Origin: MGOM01 sp035693825
Lineage (GTDB): Bacteria > Chloroflexota > Anaerolineae > Anaerolineales > E44-bin32
Assembly (NCBI GenBank): GCA_035693825.1
Contig: DASSGB010000246.1
Span: forward strand, 1 to 11,998
Reading direction: 5' to 3'
DNA: 11,998 nucleotides
Shown: positions 1-6,657 of the stretch, one piece after another
Position numbering within the stretch: the stretch's first letter is position 1
How the letters are laid out: each line of letters starts with the position of its first letter
Notes under the pieces: generated by a model
Told to the model about the DNA's origin: nothing
The model's input: the letters and a program-made list of their open reading frames with translations, nothing else
Database searches by the model: none
Made by a program: the position numbers and the translations under genes

Positions 1-370
1 CAAGGCCCTGCGTCTTCCCCGCGGGGAAGATCGTCCGGCTCAGGTCGAGGCAGATCGAACACGGGGGTGGAGACGCAGGTGATCGCCGGTCCGTTCCAAG
101 AACACAAGGCTCCATCCCGGCCTCACACACGAGATGCCGCACCTCATGCCCGGCGGCCCTTACCGCCCAGGCCGAAAGCAGGCTGAAAGCGCCGTTCAGG
201 CTCAGCCGATGGATGCGCGTCGAGGCATTGAAGAACAACACCGGCCCGTCCTGGGCGCCGGCGTGCGCCTCCCGGCCGGCCAGGTAGGCTTCGACGTTTG
301 CGATTCGGGTCGATAGATCGCGCAGCAGCCTCCGTTGGCGCCACTGCACGATCGGATTCGTCAGAGGCAC
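1..370 (-). CDS. Partial protein of unknown function, likely surface-glycan gene, 3' end beyond window
   Basis: This frame stays open from a GTG at 370 to the window edge, giving 123 residues and no stop, so only the N-terminal part is visible. The predicted start lies 8 bases after the nonulosonate synthase stop. No ATG, GTG or TTG occurs just upstream in frame, and the ribosome binding site is weak. A charged N-terminal helix-like stretch of about 40 residues precedes a hydrophobic strand and loop, VLFFNASTRIHRLSLN (44-59). Then come a helix with SLLSAW (63-68), AGHEVRHLVCEAGM (73-86) and a cysteine cluster (C82, C89, C104, C107; the last two form CxxC). The strand-loop-helix start resembles a Rossmann-like N-terminal domain of a GT-B transferase, which is inference. 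Natural protein texture and the fit to the operon spacing make it real. The competing frames here look like shadows. I do not recognise the family with certainty. Confidence 0.72.
   Translation of the reverse strand, partial: MPLTNPIVQWRQRRLLRDLSTRIANVEAYLAGREAHAGAQDGPVLFFNASTRIHRLSLNGAFSLLSAWAVRAAGHEVRHLVCEAGMEPCVLGTDRRSPASPPPCSICLDLSRTIFPAGKTQGL
13..30. repeat. 18-bp perfect palindrome inside a coding region
   Basis: TCTTCCCCGCGGGGAAGA is its own reverse complement over all 18 bases, with no spacer. It lies inside the partial gene at the left edge, over codons for roughly TIFPAGKT. It could be chance, a protein-binding dyad, or an RNA hairpin that can only form with a small loop at the cost of the central pairs. 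Nothing around it (no T-run, no promoter) argues for a terminator. Confidence 0.45.
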
Positions 371-378
371 GGTTCCGC

Positions 379-1254
379 TCAGTCCATCACCCGCCGCAGC
401 CGGCGCAGCGAATTGTGCTCGCTCTCGTACACCTTCTTCACACCGTCACCCAGGCTGGATTCGGTCACGCGGATGTATTTCACCAGCCTCTCGAATCCGC
501 CGGGCTCCACCGACGCCGCCTGATCGCTGCCCCACATGGCGCGGTCCAGAGTGATGTGGCGTTCCACCAGGCACGCACCCAGCGAGGCGGCCACCACCGT
601 CGGAATCAGGCCGACCTCATGCCCGGAGTAACCAACCGGGCACGGGAAGCGCTCGGAAAGCGTGTGGATCATGCGCAGGTTGAGCTCTTCCGGTTCGCAC
701 GGATAGGTGCTGGTGGCGTGGAGCAGGATCAGATTCTCCATCCCCAGCACTTCGATCGCCCGGTCGATCTCCTGCATGGTGGACATGCCTGTCGAGAGAA
801 TCACCGGCCGACCCTTGGAGCGCACGTGCCGCAGCAGCTTGTGGTCGGTCAGGGCCGCAGAAGGAATCTTGTAGGCGATCGGGTCGAAGGGTTCCAGGAA
901 ATCCACCGACGGTTCGTCCCAGACCGAGGCGAACCAGTCCACTTCGCGGTCACGGCAGTGGCGGTCGATGGCCTGGTACTCGCGTTCACCGAACTCGATC
1001 TTCTCGCGGTACTCGAGGTAGGTGATGTAGCCCCAGGGGGTTTCCCGGCGCAGGTCGCGCTGGTCGGGCGGAACGCACAGCTCCGGGGTTCGTTTCTGGA
1101 ACTTGACCGCGTCCACTCCGGCGTGGGCGGCAGCATCGATCAGGCTCCTCGCCGCTTCGAGATCGCCGTTGTGATTGATCCCGATTTCGGCCACGACGTA
1201 GGTGGGCTTTCCCTGCCCCACCGCACGCTGCCCAACCATGACCGTTCTTTCCAT
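379..1254 (-). CDS. neuB: NeuB-family nonulosonate synthase without SAF domain
   Basis: Predicted to condense phosphoenolpyruvate with an N-acyl-hexosamine (ManNAc or a 6-deoxy-diamino analogue) to a nine-carbon nonulosonic acid in the cytoplasm. The TIM-barrel signature is complete: VAEIGINHNGD (21-31, with E23), AVKFQK (49-54, K51 and Q53), YKIPSA (128-133), ILSTGMS (152-158), HATSTYP (179-185), GYSGHE (208-213) and VERHITLD (230-237). H212 and H233 match the two metal-binding histidines of the meningococcal enzyme, with the same 21-residue spacing. The protein ends at 291 residues, right after the VKKVYESE helix. Family members are usually about 340-350 residues, and the C-terminal antifreeze-like SAF domain is absent. 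The ATG has an excellent AAGGAG five bases upstream. The cytidylyltransferase gene precedes it by 32 bases. Substrate (sialic, legionaminic or other) is not determinable; the symbol denotes the family. Confidence 0.93.
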   Translation of the reverse strand: MERTVMVGQRAVGQGKPTYVVAEIGINHNGDLEAARSLIDAAAHAGVDAVKFQKRTPELCVPPDQRDLRRETPWGYITYLEYREKIEFGEREYQAIDRHCRDREVDWFASVWDEPSVDFLEPFDPIAYKIPSAALTDHKLLRHVRSKGRPVILSTGMSTMQEIDRAIEVLGMENLILLHATSTYPCEPEELNLRMIHTLSERFPCPVGYSGHEVGLIPTVVAASLGACLVERHITLDRAMWGSDQAASVEPGGFERLVKYIRVTESSLGDGVKKVYESEHNSLRRLRRVMD

Positions 1255-1259
1255 GTCGT

Positions 1260-1267
1260 CTCCTTCC
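1260..1267 (-). promoter_or_regulatory. Strong Shine-Dalgarno for the nonulosonate synthase
   Basis: On the minus strand GGAAGGAG sits 5 bases before the ATG at 1254. It is the best ribosome binding site in the window and fixes that start. It lies in the 32-base gap after the cytidylyltransferase stop. Confidence 0.8.
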
Positions 1268-1286
1268 TACCTCTTTCGGTCTCGCG

Positions 1287-2084
1287 TCAGGGCGCCTGGC
1301 TTCGCAGGCGAGGGAGGACCAAGTCCGGCTGGCCCTCGCGCAGCAGGGCCTCGGCGCGTTCGAAATCGCGCGGCGAGTCGATGTCTACCGCGTGATCCGG
1401 GTCGACCAGGATCGGATACACGCGATCGCCGGTCAGGCTGTGGTTCCGCAGGATCGTCTCCGTCCGGATCACGTCCAGGTGCCCCGTCTGCCAGTAGGTC
1501 CTGGGAAGGCTTTGGCGGGGCATGTTGTACGCTTCATGCAAGCCGTCCGTCAGCAGCGGCACGATCCGGCCGTCATCCGCGGGTCGCCACATCTTGAACG
1601 GATTCTGACCCGAGGGAATCACGGCCCGCGCCGAGTCGGCATCGGCGTGCTCCAGGACGACGACGATCCCCCGATCGACAAGGTCCGCGGGCCGCAGCGG
1701 TGACGTGGGCCGGAGCTGCACGACGAGATCGGGATGGTAGCTCTCATTCGTCGCCAGCCATTCCAGCGCATGCTCGACCACCGGCAAATCCGGGGTGTCG
1801 TCTTCGGCCAGATGCCTCGGCCGTAGAAACGGGACGTCCGCGCCGTAGCTGCGCCCGACCTCGGCAATCTCCTCGTCATCCGTCGAGAGGATGACTCGAC
1901 CGACGCGCGCGGAGGCCAGCCCCGCGGCGACGCTGTAGGCGATCAGGGGATGGCCGGCCAGCAGGCGCACGTTCTTACGCGGCACCGACTTGGAGCCTCC
2001 GCGCGCCGGAATGATGGCCAGGACCTTCAATGTCCGGCCCGATTCGGGATGACCTCGTTCTGGATCGAGCCGGCCGTGCGCCAT
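1287..2084 (-). CDS. neuA: CMP-nonulosonate (acylneuraminate) cytidylyltransferase
   Basis: Activates a nonulosonic acid with CTP to the CMP-sugar used by transferases. The nucleotide-binding P-loop-like motif IPARGGSKSVPRKN lies at 25-38. LRPTSPLR is at 124-131, a variant of the common LQPTSPLR. A substrate-site segment NMPRQSLP is at 187-194, and VDIDSPRDFE at 233-242 carries the metal-binding acidic pair D234 and D236. The segment YWQTGHLDV (197-205) replaces the more usual NGAIYV type, suggesting a divergent subgroup. The ATG at 2084 is 3 bases after the sulfotransferase stop and has GGAGGG nine bases upstream. It gives an 18-residue extension before the usual family start. A TTG at 2030 would give the canonical start (residue L19) but lacks a good ribosome site. 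The next gene is the matching synthase. Family assignment is firm; the exact sugar is unknown. Confidence 0.92.
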   Translation of the reverse strand: MAHGRLDPERGHPESGRTLKVLAIIPARGGSKSVPRKNVRLLAGHPLIAYSVAAGLASARVGRVILSTDDEEIAEVGRSYGADVPFLRPRHLAEDDTPDLPVVEHALEWLATNESYHPDLVVQLRPTSPLRPADLVDRGIVVVLEHADADSARAVIPSGQNPFKMWRPADDGRIVPLLTDGLHEAYNMPRQSLPRTYWQTGHLDVIRTETILRNHSLTGDRVYPILVDPDHAVDIDSPRDFERAEALLREGQPDLVLPRLRSQAP

Positions 2085-2087
2085 CCC

Positions 2088-3104
2088 CTACTTCCCTCCG
2101 GAGGCGGTCCTGGACCGCCCAGCCGTGCGGAATCTTCTCCACACCCACCTCGCCCGCCCCACCCGGCCGGCGAGTCGCTCTGTTCGGGTCAGGGGCCGGG
2201 TCAGCGAATACCCGAGCCGCATCATCTCGGGCTCGAGCTGTTTCTCGATCTCCAGGTTGTCGGCCTGCGGGAGCGCCTTCGCATGCCGGCCCAGAGGGCT
2301 ATGGCTGATCCCATCGAAGGCCTCACCGAACATCGAGTTTCCCGTCCAGGCCAGGCCGGCGCGCGTGGGTGTGCGCAGCGCCGGCGAGTCTTCGATTTCG
2401 AGGAAACGCACGAGCTCTGCGATGGCCTCCTCCGTTCGGAGGATAAGATCCTCATACCGAACGATCCGGTATCTTTCGGCTCCAAACCGCCTATGGTTCT
2501 TCCATCCCAAGAGCGCAGATTGTCTCCAGGAATGGGCGAAGGTCTCCGGAGTCCAATCAGGATGTTTGCGCAGATAGGAAGCATAGTTGTCGCGCGGGTC
2601 GCGGACCACGTGCAGGCATCGAGCCTGCGGCCACCACTCGAAGATGCGGGTCGCGTATCGCTCGTTGTACGGGCTCTTCTCGACCCAGCGCTTCGCCTGC
2701 GCGAGCCGGCCTGTGGCTTCTCCATAGGCCAGGATCGCGGCGACGAGCAGGCGCGAAGGCTCACCCTGCCAGGCCACGGAGCGCCGCCGATAGGCCTCGA
2801 GCGCCGACTTGTGGTCGATATGTGAGTAGTCACGATCGCGAAATCCAGCCTGGCCCGGCGACAACGAGCCTTCTCTCCACGCCAACACCTGCAGGATGCG
2901 CTCGCCGACGACCCGTGGGCGTTCGTCGATCGCGTGAGTCACAGCCGCGGGCAGCACCCGCCGGAAGAATTTCGTCTCCTCCGGAAAGACGATAAGCTGC
3001 GGATGCGAATCCAGCATCCCCCGCAGCAGGCTCGTCCCGGATTTCGGGTGGCCGCAGATGAAGGTCGCGTTCTGCTCCAGGGAAGTCAATTCGACTCCCG
3101 ACAC
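2088..3104 (-). CDS. PAPS-dependent sulfotransferase
   Basis: Predicted to move a sulfonate from 3'-phosphoadenylyl sulfate to a hydroxyl or amine, most likely on a sugar of the glycan made by this operon. The 5'-phosphosulfate-binding loop is clear at the N-terminus, GHPKSGTSLLRGML (18-31). It is followed by FPEETKFF (40-47). WVEKSP (140-145) and the 3'-phosphate-binding segment LHVVRDPRDNYASY (164-177, with R168 and S176) complete the fold. The length of 338 residues is normal for bacterial sulfotransferase-family proteins. The C-terminal 30 residues are strongly basic. No signal peptide or membrane segment is seen, so it is probably cytoplasmic. The start is GTG at 3104, with GGGAG six bases upstream and a 19-base gap after the dehydrogenase. 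Its stop is 3 bases before the cytidylyltransferase start, which places it tightly within the nonulosonate module. The acceptor is unknown. Confidence 0.9.
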   Translation of the reverse strand: MSGVELTSLEQNATFICGHPKSGTSLLRGMLDSHPQLIVFPEETKFFRRVLPAAVTHAIDERPRVVGERILQVLAWREGSLSPGQAGFRDRDYSHIDHKSALEAYRRRSVAWQGEPSRLLVAAILAYGEATGRLAQAKRWVEKSPYNERYATRIFEWWPQARCLHVVRDPRDNYASYLRKHPDWTPETFAHSWRQSALLGWKNHRRFGAERYRIVRYEDLILRTEEAIAELVRFLEIEDSPALRTPTRAGLAWTGNSMFGEAFDGISHSPLGRHAKALPQADNLEIEKQLEPEMMRLGYSLTRPLTRTERLAGRVGRARWVWRRFRTAGRSRTASGGK

Positions 3105-3123
3105 GCGCAGCTCCCAGGCACAG

Positions 3124-3948
3124 CTACCATGCCGTCCAGCCCCCGTCCACCACGAGATTGGACCCGGTCATGTACGACGAGGCATCGGACGCCAGAAACA
3201 GGAGCGCCGCGTCCATCTCGCCTTGCTCGGCCATCCGTCCGAGCACGGTCCGCGCGGAATACCTCGCCACAAAATCCGGATCATGGTCGGCGAAGACTCC
3301 GCCCGGCGTCAGCGCGTTCACCCGGATGTTCTTGCCCGCGTAGTAGGTCGCCAGGTAGCGTGTGAATCCGAGGATGCCGGCCTTGGTCACGGAGTAGTAG
3401 ACGGGTTTGAACTGAGGCGCCTGACCTTCTCGCGCATAGATGCGCTGGTCCGGCCCGACGAGGCCGTAGGTGGAGCAGATGTTGACGATGCTGCCCTTGC
3501 CGTGTCTCAGCATCGCGGGAGCGAAAACCTGGGCGGCGAGGAAGGCGCCGGTGAGATTGACCTTCAGGGCTTCGTCCCAGATCTCCAGAGAGAATCCCTC
3601 GAAGTCATTCGCTGCCGACTCGCGGTGCGCCGGATCGAACTTCGGATCTTTGGCGGCGCTGTTGACCAGAATCTCGACCTCGCCCAACTCGGCCTGGATC
3701 CGAGCCGCGGCTTCGCGCAGCGAACCGGGAGCCGTGACATCGGCTCCAACGGCGAGCGCGGACCTCCCCTGACTTCTGATGCTTCCCGCGACATGCTCGG
3801 CCCGGTCGTGATCCATGTCGAGGACCGCCACCGAGGCGCCGGCCGCCGCCAGAGTCCGACAGAAGCCGGTGCCGAGGAGTCCGGCGCCGCCGGTCACCAC
3901 AGCCACGCGGCCGTCGAGGCTAAAGGCTTCGAAGACGTCGTCAGCCAT
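3124..3948 (-). CDS. Short-chain dehydrogenase/reductase, PtmA-like
   Basis: A classical NAD(P)-dependent SDR of 274 residues. The cofactor motif TGGAGLLGTG is at 19-28. D44 at the end of the second strand favours NAD(H). NSAA (96-99) stands in for NNAG. The catalytic set is N131, S159, Y185 and K189 (YSVTK). The C-terminal region ends with SDASSYMTGSNLVVDGG, usual for the family. DPKF (101-104), GPDQRIYA (165-172) and KPVYYSVTKAGILGFTRYLA recall Campylobacter PtmA, a flagellin-glycan enzyme genetically tied to legionaminic acid derivatives. This comparison is from memory, without an alignment. Together with the following cytidylyltransferase and synthase it suggests a role in making or modifying the nonulosonate or its precursor. 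The ATG at 3948 has only a weak ribosome site. The gap to the upstream glycosyltransferase is 63 bases. The SDR family is certain; the substrate is not. Confidence 0.92.
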   Translation of the reverse strand: MADDVFEAFSLDGRVAVVTGGAGLLGTGFCRTLAAAGASVAVLDMDHDRAEHVAGSIRSQGRSALAVGADVTAPGSLREAAARIQAELGEVEILVNSAAKDPKFDPAHRESAANDFEGFSLEIWDEALKVNLTGAFLAAQVFAPAMLRHGKGSIVNICSTYGLVGPDQRIYAREGQAPQFKPVYYSVTKAGILGFTRYLATYYAGKNIRVNALTPGGVFADHDPDFVARYSARTVLGRMAEQGEMDAALLFLASDASSYMTGSNLVVDGGWTAW

Positions 3949-4011
3949 CTGGCCCGATCCTCTCCCTGGTTTGCGCTCTCATCCTGCAAGTCCCAGTAGA
4001 CGACTCTCGCC

Positions 4012-4986
4012 TCATTCGGCGTCGTCCTCCGGGAAACAAATGTACTCGTCGCCGAAGTAGTGAATACGCGTGCTCGAGATCTGGTCCGCCATCAAGCCGA
4101 GCAGCCAAGCCAAAAGGGAAGCCGAAAAAAGGAAGATAGTCGAGTTGGGGAACACAAGTCGTCCAGCGAAATACACACCGGCGAGCCAGGCCAGAGCTCC
4201 GAGACCGGCCAACACGGCGCCTGCGGGAAAGAAGATCCTCAAGGGATCGTAGAGCACGATCATGCGGACGATGAGCACGATAAAGCGCGCTCCATCTTCC
4301 CAGAGGTGGATCTTGCTCCGGCCGCTGCTGCGCTGGCCCACCTGGATGGGCACAAACGAAACATTGTAGCCCGCCTTCAAGAAGGCCAGGGTGGTCGTCG
4401 TCGGCGCGGAGAAACCTTGCGGGAAGAGCGGCAGGAAGTGCAGAACGGCGGTTCGACGCATGGCCCGGAATCCCGACGTCAGGTCTTCGATCTTTGTCCT
4501 CGAGAGCCAGCTCGAGAAGGCATTGTAGAAGCGGTTGGCGGCCGCTCGGTACCAAGGGCCCCGGTATCCGGCCGTCCGAGCGCCCACGACAAGGTCGTAT
4601 GGCGGGATTTGATCGAGTAGCTTCGGGATGTCCTCCGGAGCGTGCTGCCCGTCGGCATCCATGGTCACCACGATCTCGCCGCGGGCGAAGCGGATACCGC
4701 TGCGAAGGGCGGCACCGTTGCCGCGGTTGGCTAGGTGGCGGACGACGACCAGGCGTTCCCGGTACTGGGAGCGCAGTCCGACAAGCACATTTCGCGTCTC
4801 ATCCCGGGAGCCGTCGTCGACCGCGACGATCTCGAAGGGGATCCGCAGATTCTCCAGTGTGGCCACAATGCGTCGAACGAGGTGCTCCAGGAGGCCGGCT
4901 TCCTCGTAGACCGGCAGCACCACCGAAAGGTGCAACCCGGCCGGATCGCCCGTGGCCAAAGGCCCTCGTGGTTTGGCTGCAGTCAT
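4012..4986 (-). CDS. Polyprenyl-phosphate glycosyltransferase (DPM1-like GT2) with C-terminal membrane helices
   Basis: A family-2, GT-A-fold transferase of 324 residues that probably moves a hexose from a nucleotide sugar to polyprenyl phosphate at the inner face of the cytoplasmic membrane. Motifs in order: LSVVLPVYEE (20-29), VAVDDGSRDET (54-64), NRGNGAALRSG (87-97) and the catalytic metal site TMDADGQHAPEDI (108-120). A SGFRAMRR segment and FVPI..GQRSSGRSK follow, typical of dolichyl-phosphate-mannose-synthase-like proteins. Two or three hydrophobic helices cover roughly residues 230-305, then a short acidic tail. The ATG at 4986 has AGGAG four bases upstream, so the start is secure. The upstream gene encodes a GT-C-like membrane protein of the kind that uses polyprenyl-phosphate-sugar donors, which makes donor-and-user a natural pair. 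The sugar is unknown. Confidence 0.9.
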   Translation of the reverse strand: MTAAKPRGPLATGDPAGLHLSVVLPVYEEAGLLEHLVRRIVATLENLRIPFEIVAVDDGSRDETRNVLVGLRSQYRERLVVVRHLANRGNGAALRSGIRFARGEIVVTMDADGQHAPEDIPKLLDQIPPYDLVVGARTAGYRGPWYRAAANRFYNAFSSWLSRTKIEDLTSGFRAMRRTAVLHFLPLFPQGFSAPTTTTLAFLKAGYNVSFVPIQVGQRSSGRSKIHLWEDGARFIVLIVRMIVLYDPLRIFFPAGAVLAGLGALAWLAGVYFAGRLVFPNSTIFLFSASLLAWLLGLMADQISSTRIHYFGDEYICFPEDDAE

Positions 4987-4990
4987 GTCA

Positions 4991-4995
4991 CTCCT
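4991..4995 (-). promoter_or_regulatory. Strong Shine-Dalgarno for the DPM1-like glycosyltransferase
   Basis: AGGAG on the minus strand, four bases before the ATG at 4986, supports that start. It stands at the end of the largest gap between genes in the window (84 bases, 4987-5070). I see no convincing promoter or hairpin in that gap. Confidence 0.7.
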
Positions 4996-5070
4996 CGCGC
5001 CATCGGCTATCCGCTAACCCGGAAATCGCAAACGCGCCGAGCTTCGACGGTTGCCCTTTGCCTGCCTCGC

Positions 5071-6657
5071 TCAATCGACCTCCGACTCCTGCGCCCTCAA
5101 GCCACATTCCGGCAGCGGCGGAGCACCCGCCTTGAAGATCGCGCCGTCGGCGTGGTCGGCGACCATGGGAAGCAAACCCTGCAGGTCTTCACGCGTCGGG
5201 AGTTCCGGCACGCGACTGGCCGTCTCGAAGAAGACCACGAGGCCTCCGTTCTCCCGTAGGCGCGTCCACATTCGGCAGAGCTCTTCGTGATAGTCCGTTC
5301 GTTCGTCCAGCGTCAGGGACTCGAAGCGATGCGGGATCTCGTAGGCGAATCTGCCAGTGAAGTAGTATGCGGCCCCAACGTCGTTGGCGTAGAGAACGTC
5401 CGGGTTCAGCTCTTGAAGAAGGCGGACGGTCTGCGACCGCTCCCATGCGGCACTGGTGTAGCCTTGCCCATCCCTGAGCAGCCGGGCCACGGTCTCCCGG
5501 CTTGCGTAGCCCTTGAAGGTCAAGAAAGCGACGGCGGCAATCGCGGCAGCTGCCTTCGCCTCTCCGGTTCCCCGAGACCATGCTGTCGCAAGGACCGCCG
5601 AGAACAAGACTGAAAGGGTCACCAGGATGGGCGCCAGATTCCTGGCCGTCAGATCTGGGCCCGGGTAGGTCAGCCACGCAGAGGCTGCAATGGCGCAGAG
5701 GTGAGAAACGCCGAGAAGGATTGTCGGGATCCAGAGGGGAGCCACACTCCGCAGATTCCAGGGATCACGCTCTCTGGCGTTCCACCAGACGAGTAGGAGG
5801 CCTACCACCAACCCGACGACCAGGATGGTTCCTCCAGGTACGTTGGACGCGGCGAGAGCATTCTGGAGTCTCCCTGGAAGAAACCAGGACTCGATCACCC
5901 AGCCCATACTCGTCCACCAGGATGGATCCTGGACGAAAGCGCCCAGCCGGCGATTGGTTGCCGAACCGGTCAGCGCGGCGTTGCGCGCAAGCCAAAGAGC
6001 GCCGGGCAGCACCGCGAAGACAAAGCCGATGGCAGCTCGGCGCGCGCGCGGCTGCCCTTCCCTCTCGGCCAGCAACATCGCGGCCAGAGGTATGGCGAAG
6101 AGCGACGCGCCCACATAGCGTGTCAGGAAACCGAGGCTTGCCGCCATCCACATCGTGAGTTCGTGGGCTCGACCCTTCGCCTGCAAGTAGCGCGTGGCCG
6201 AGACGGCGCAGGCCAGCGCAAAGAACAGATACAGCGCATCCGACATCGCCCACGAATGGAGCGAGATGGTTTCCTCGCTGGCGACGAACAGCAGCGCACC
6301 CACAACGGCCCCCGCCCCCGAGGACGACACAAGGCCTGTCAGAGCGCCCGCGAGAAACGTGTTGCCGCCCATGGCGATCGCATTCATCCACCGGGCGGCA
6401 TCCTCCACCGGCGCATCGAGCACCAAACCCGGCACCAGGGCAACCGAGTACAGTGGCGGGTAGTGGTTGATGGGGCGAGGCAGCTGGTCGCCTCCCTTCC
6501 AGACAAAACCCTCACCACCGAAGAGGTTGCGCGCCCCGGCCATGTAGACCACCGAGTCGCTGCCGATACCCACGCCTCTCTCCGTCAGCCGGAACAGCCA
6601 CCACGCGGCGAAGACCGACACGGCAACCAGGCCGGCGCGGGCAACGGGGGACTTCAA
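5071..6657 (-). CDS. Polytopic GT-C-like membrane glycosyltransferase
   Basis: An integral membrane protein of 528 residues from a TTG at 6657. That start overlaps the upstream stop in a TTGA arrangement, with GGGGCGG just upstream. A longer reading from 6750 would overlap the previous gene by 97 bases and adds an arginine- and proline-rich, unnatural N-terminus. A first membrane helix (about 8-22) leads to an extracytoplasmic loop, GIGSDSVVYMAGARNLFGG (30-48). Its aspartate D34 resembles the loop acid of ArnT and protein-mannosyltransferase types. HYPPLY (65-70) follows. About ten further hydrophobic segments run to about residue 400, then a soluble C-terminal domain of roughly 125 residues containing YANDVGAAYYFTGR. 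It probably transfers a sugar from a polyprenyl phosphate carrier on the outer face of the membrane, and the next gene could make that donor. GT-C assignment rests on topology and the loop motif, so it is moderately sure. Confidence 0.8.
   Translation of the reverse strand: MKSPVARAGLVAVSVFAAWWLFRLTERGVGIGSDSVVYMAGARNLFGGEGFVWKGGDQLPRPINHYPPLYSVALVPGLVLDAPVEDAARWMNAIAMGGNTFLAGALTGLVSSSGAGAVVGALLFVASEETISLHSWAMSDALYLFFALACAVSATRYLQAKGRAHELTMWMAASLGFLTRYVGASLFAIPLAAMLLAEREGQPRARRAAIGFVFAVLPGALWLARNAALTGSATNRRLGAFVQDPSWWTSMGWVIESWFLPGRLQNALAASNVPGGTILVVGLVVGLLLVWWNARERDPWNLRSVAPLWIPTILLGVSHLCAIAASAWLTYPGPDLTARNLAPILVTLSVLFSAVLATAWSRGTGEAKAAAAIAAVAFLTFKGYASRETVARLLRDGQGYTSAAWERSQTVRLLQELNPDVLYANDVGAAYYFTGRFAYEIPHRFESLTLDERTDYHEELCRMWTRLRENGGLVVFFETASRVPELPTREDLQGLLPMVADHADGAIFKAGAPPLPECGLRAQESEVD

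Noticed and set aside
144..344. 66-codon minus-strand ORF at the left edge
   Set aside because: It overlaps the partial gene at 1-370 in another frame and encodes arginine- and proline-rich low-complexity sequence. The other frame has natural protein texture and fits the operon spacing.
298..1395. Long plus-strand ORF of 365 codons opposite the nonulosonate synthase
   Set aside because: It is antisense to a gene with complete family motifs, and its protein shows no recognisable domain. GC-rich codon use on the minus strand leaves the opposite frame open.
1950..2825. Plus-strand ORFs opposite the sulfotransferase
   Set aside because: The sulfotransferase has both PAPS-binding motifs in place; the opposite frame has none and is a composition shadow.
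3058..3999. Plus-strand ORF opposite the short-chain dehydrogenase
   Set aside because: The dehydrogenase has full catalytic motifs, and the opposite frame shows no domain.
4987..5070. Possible internal promoter in the largest gap
   Set aside because: I found no paired -35 and -10 elements with sensible spacing, only scattered weak matches.
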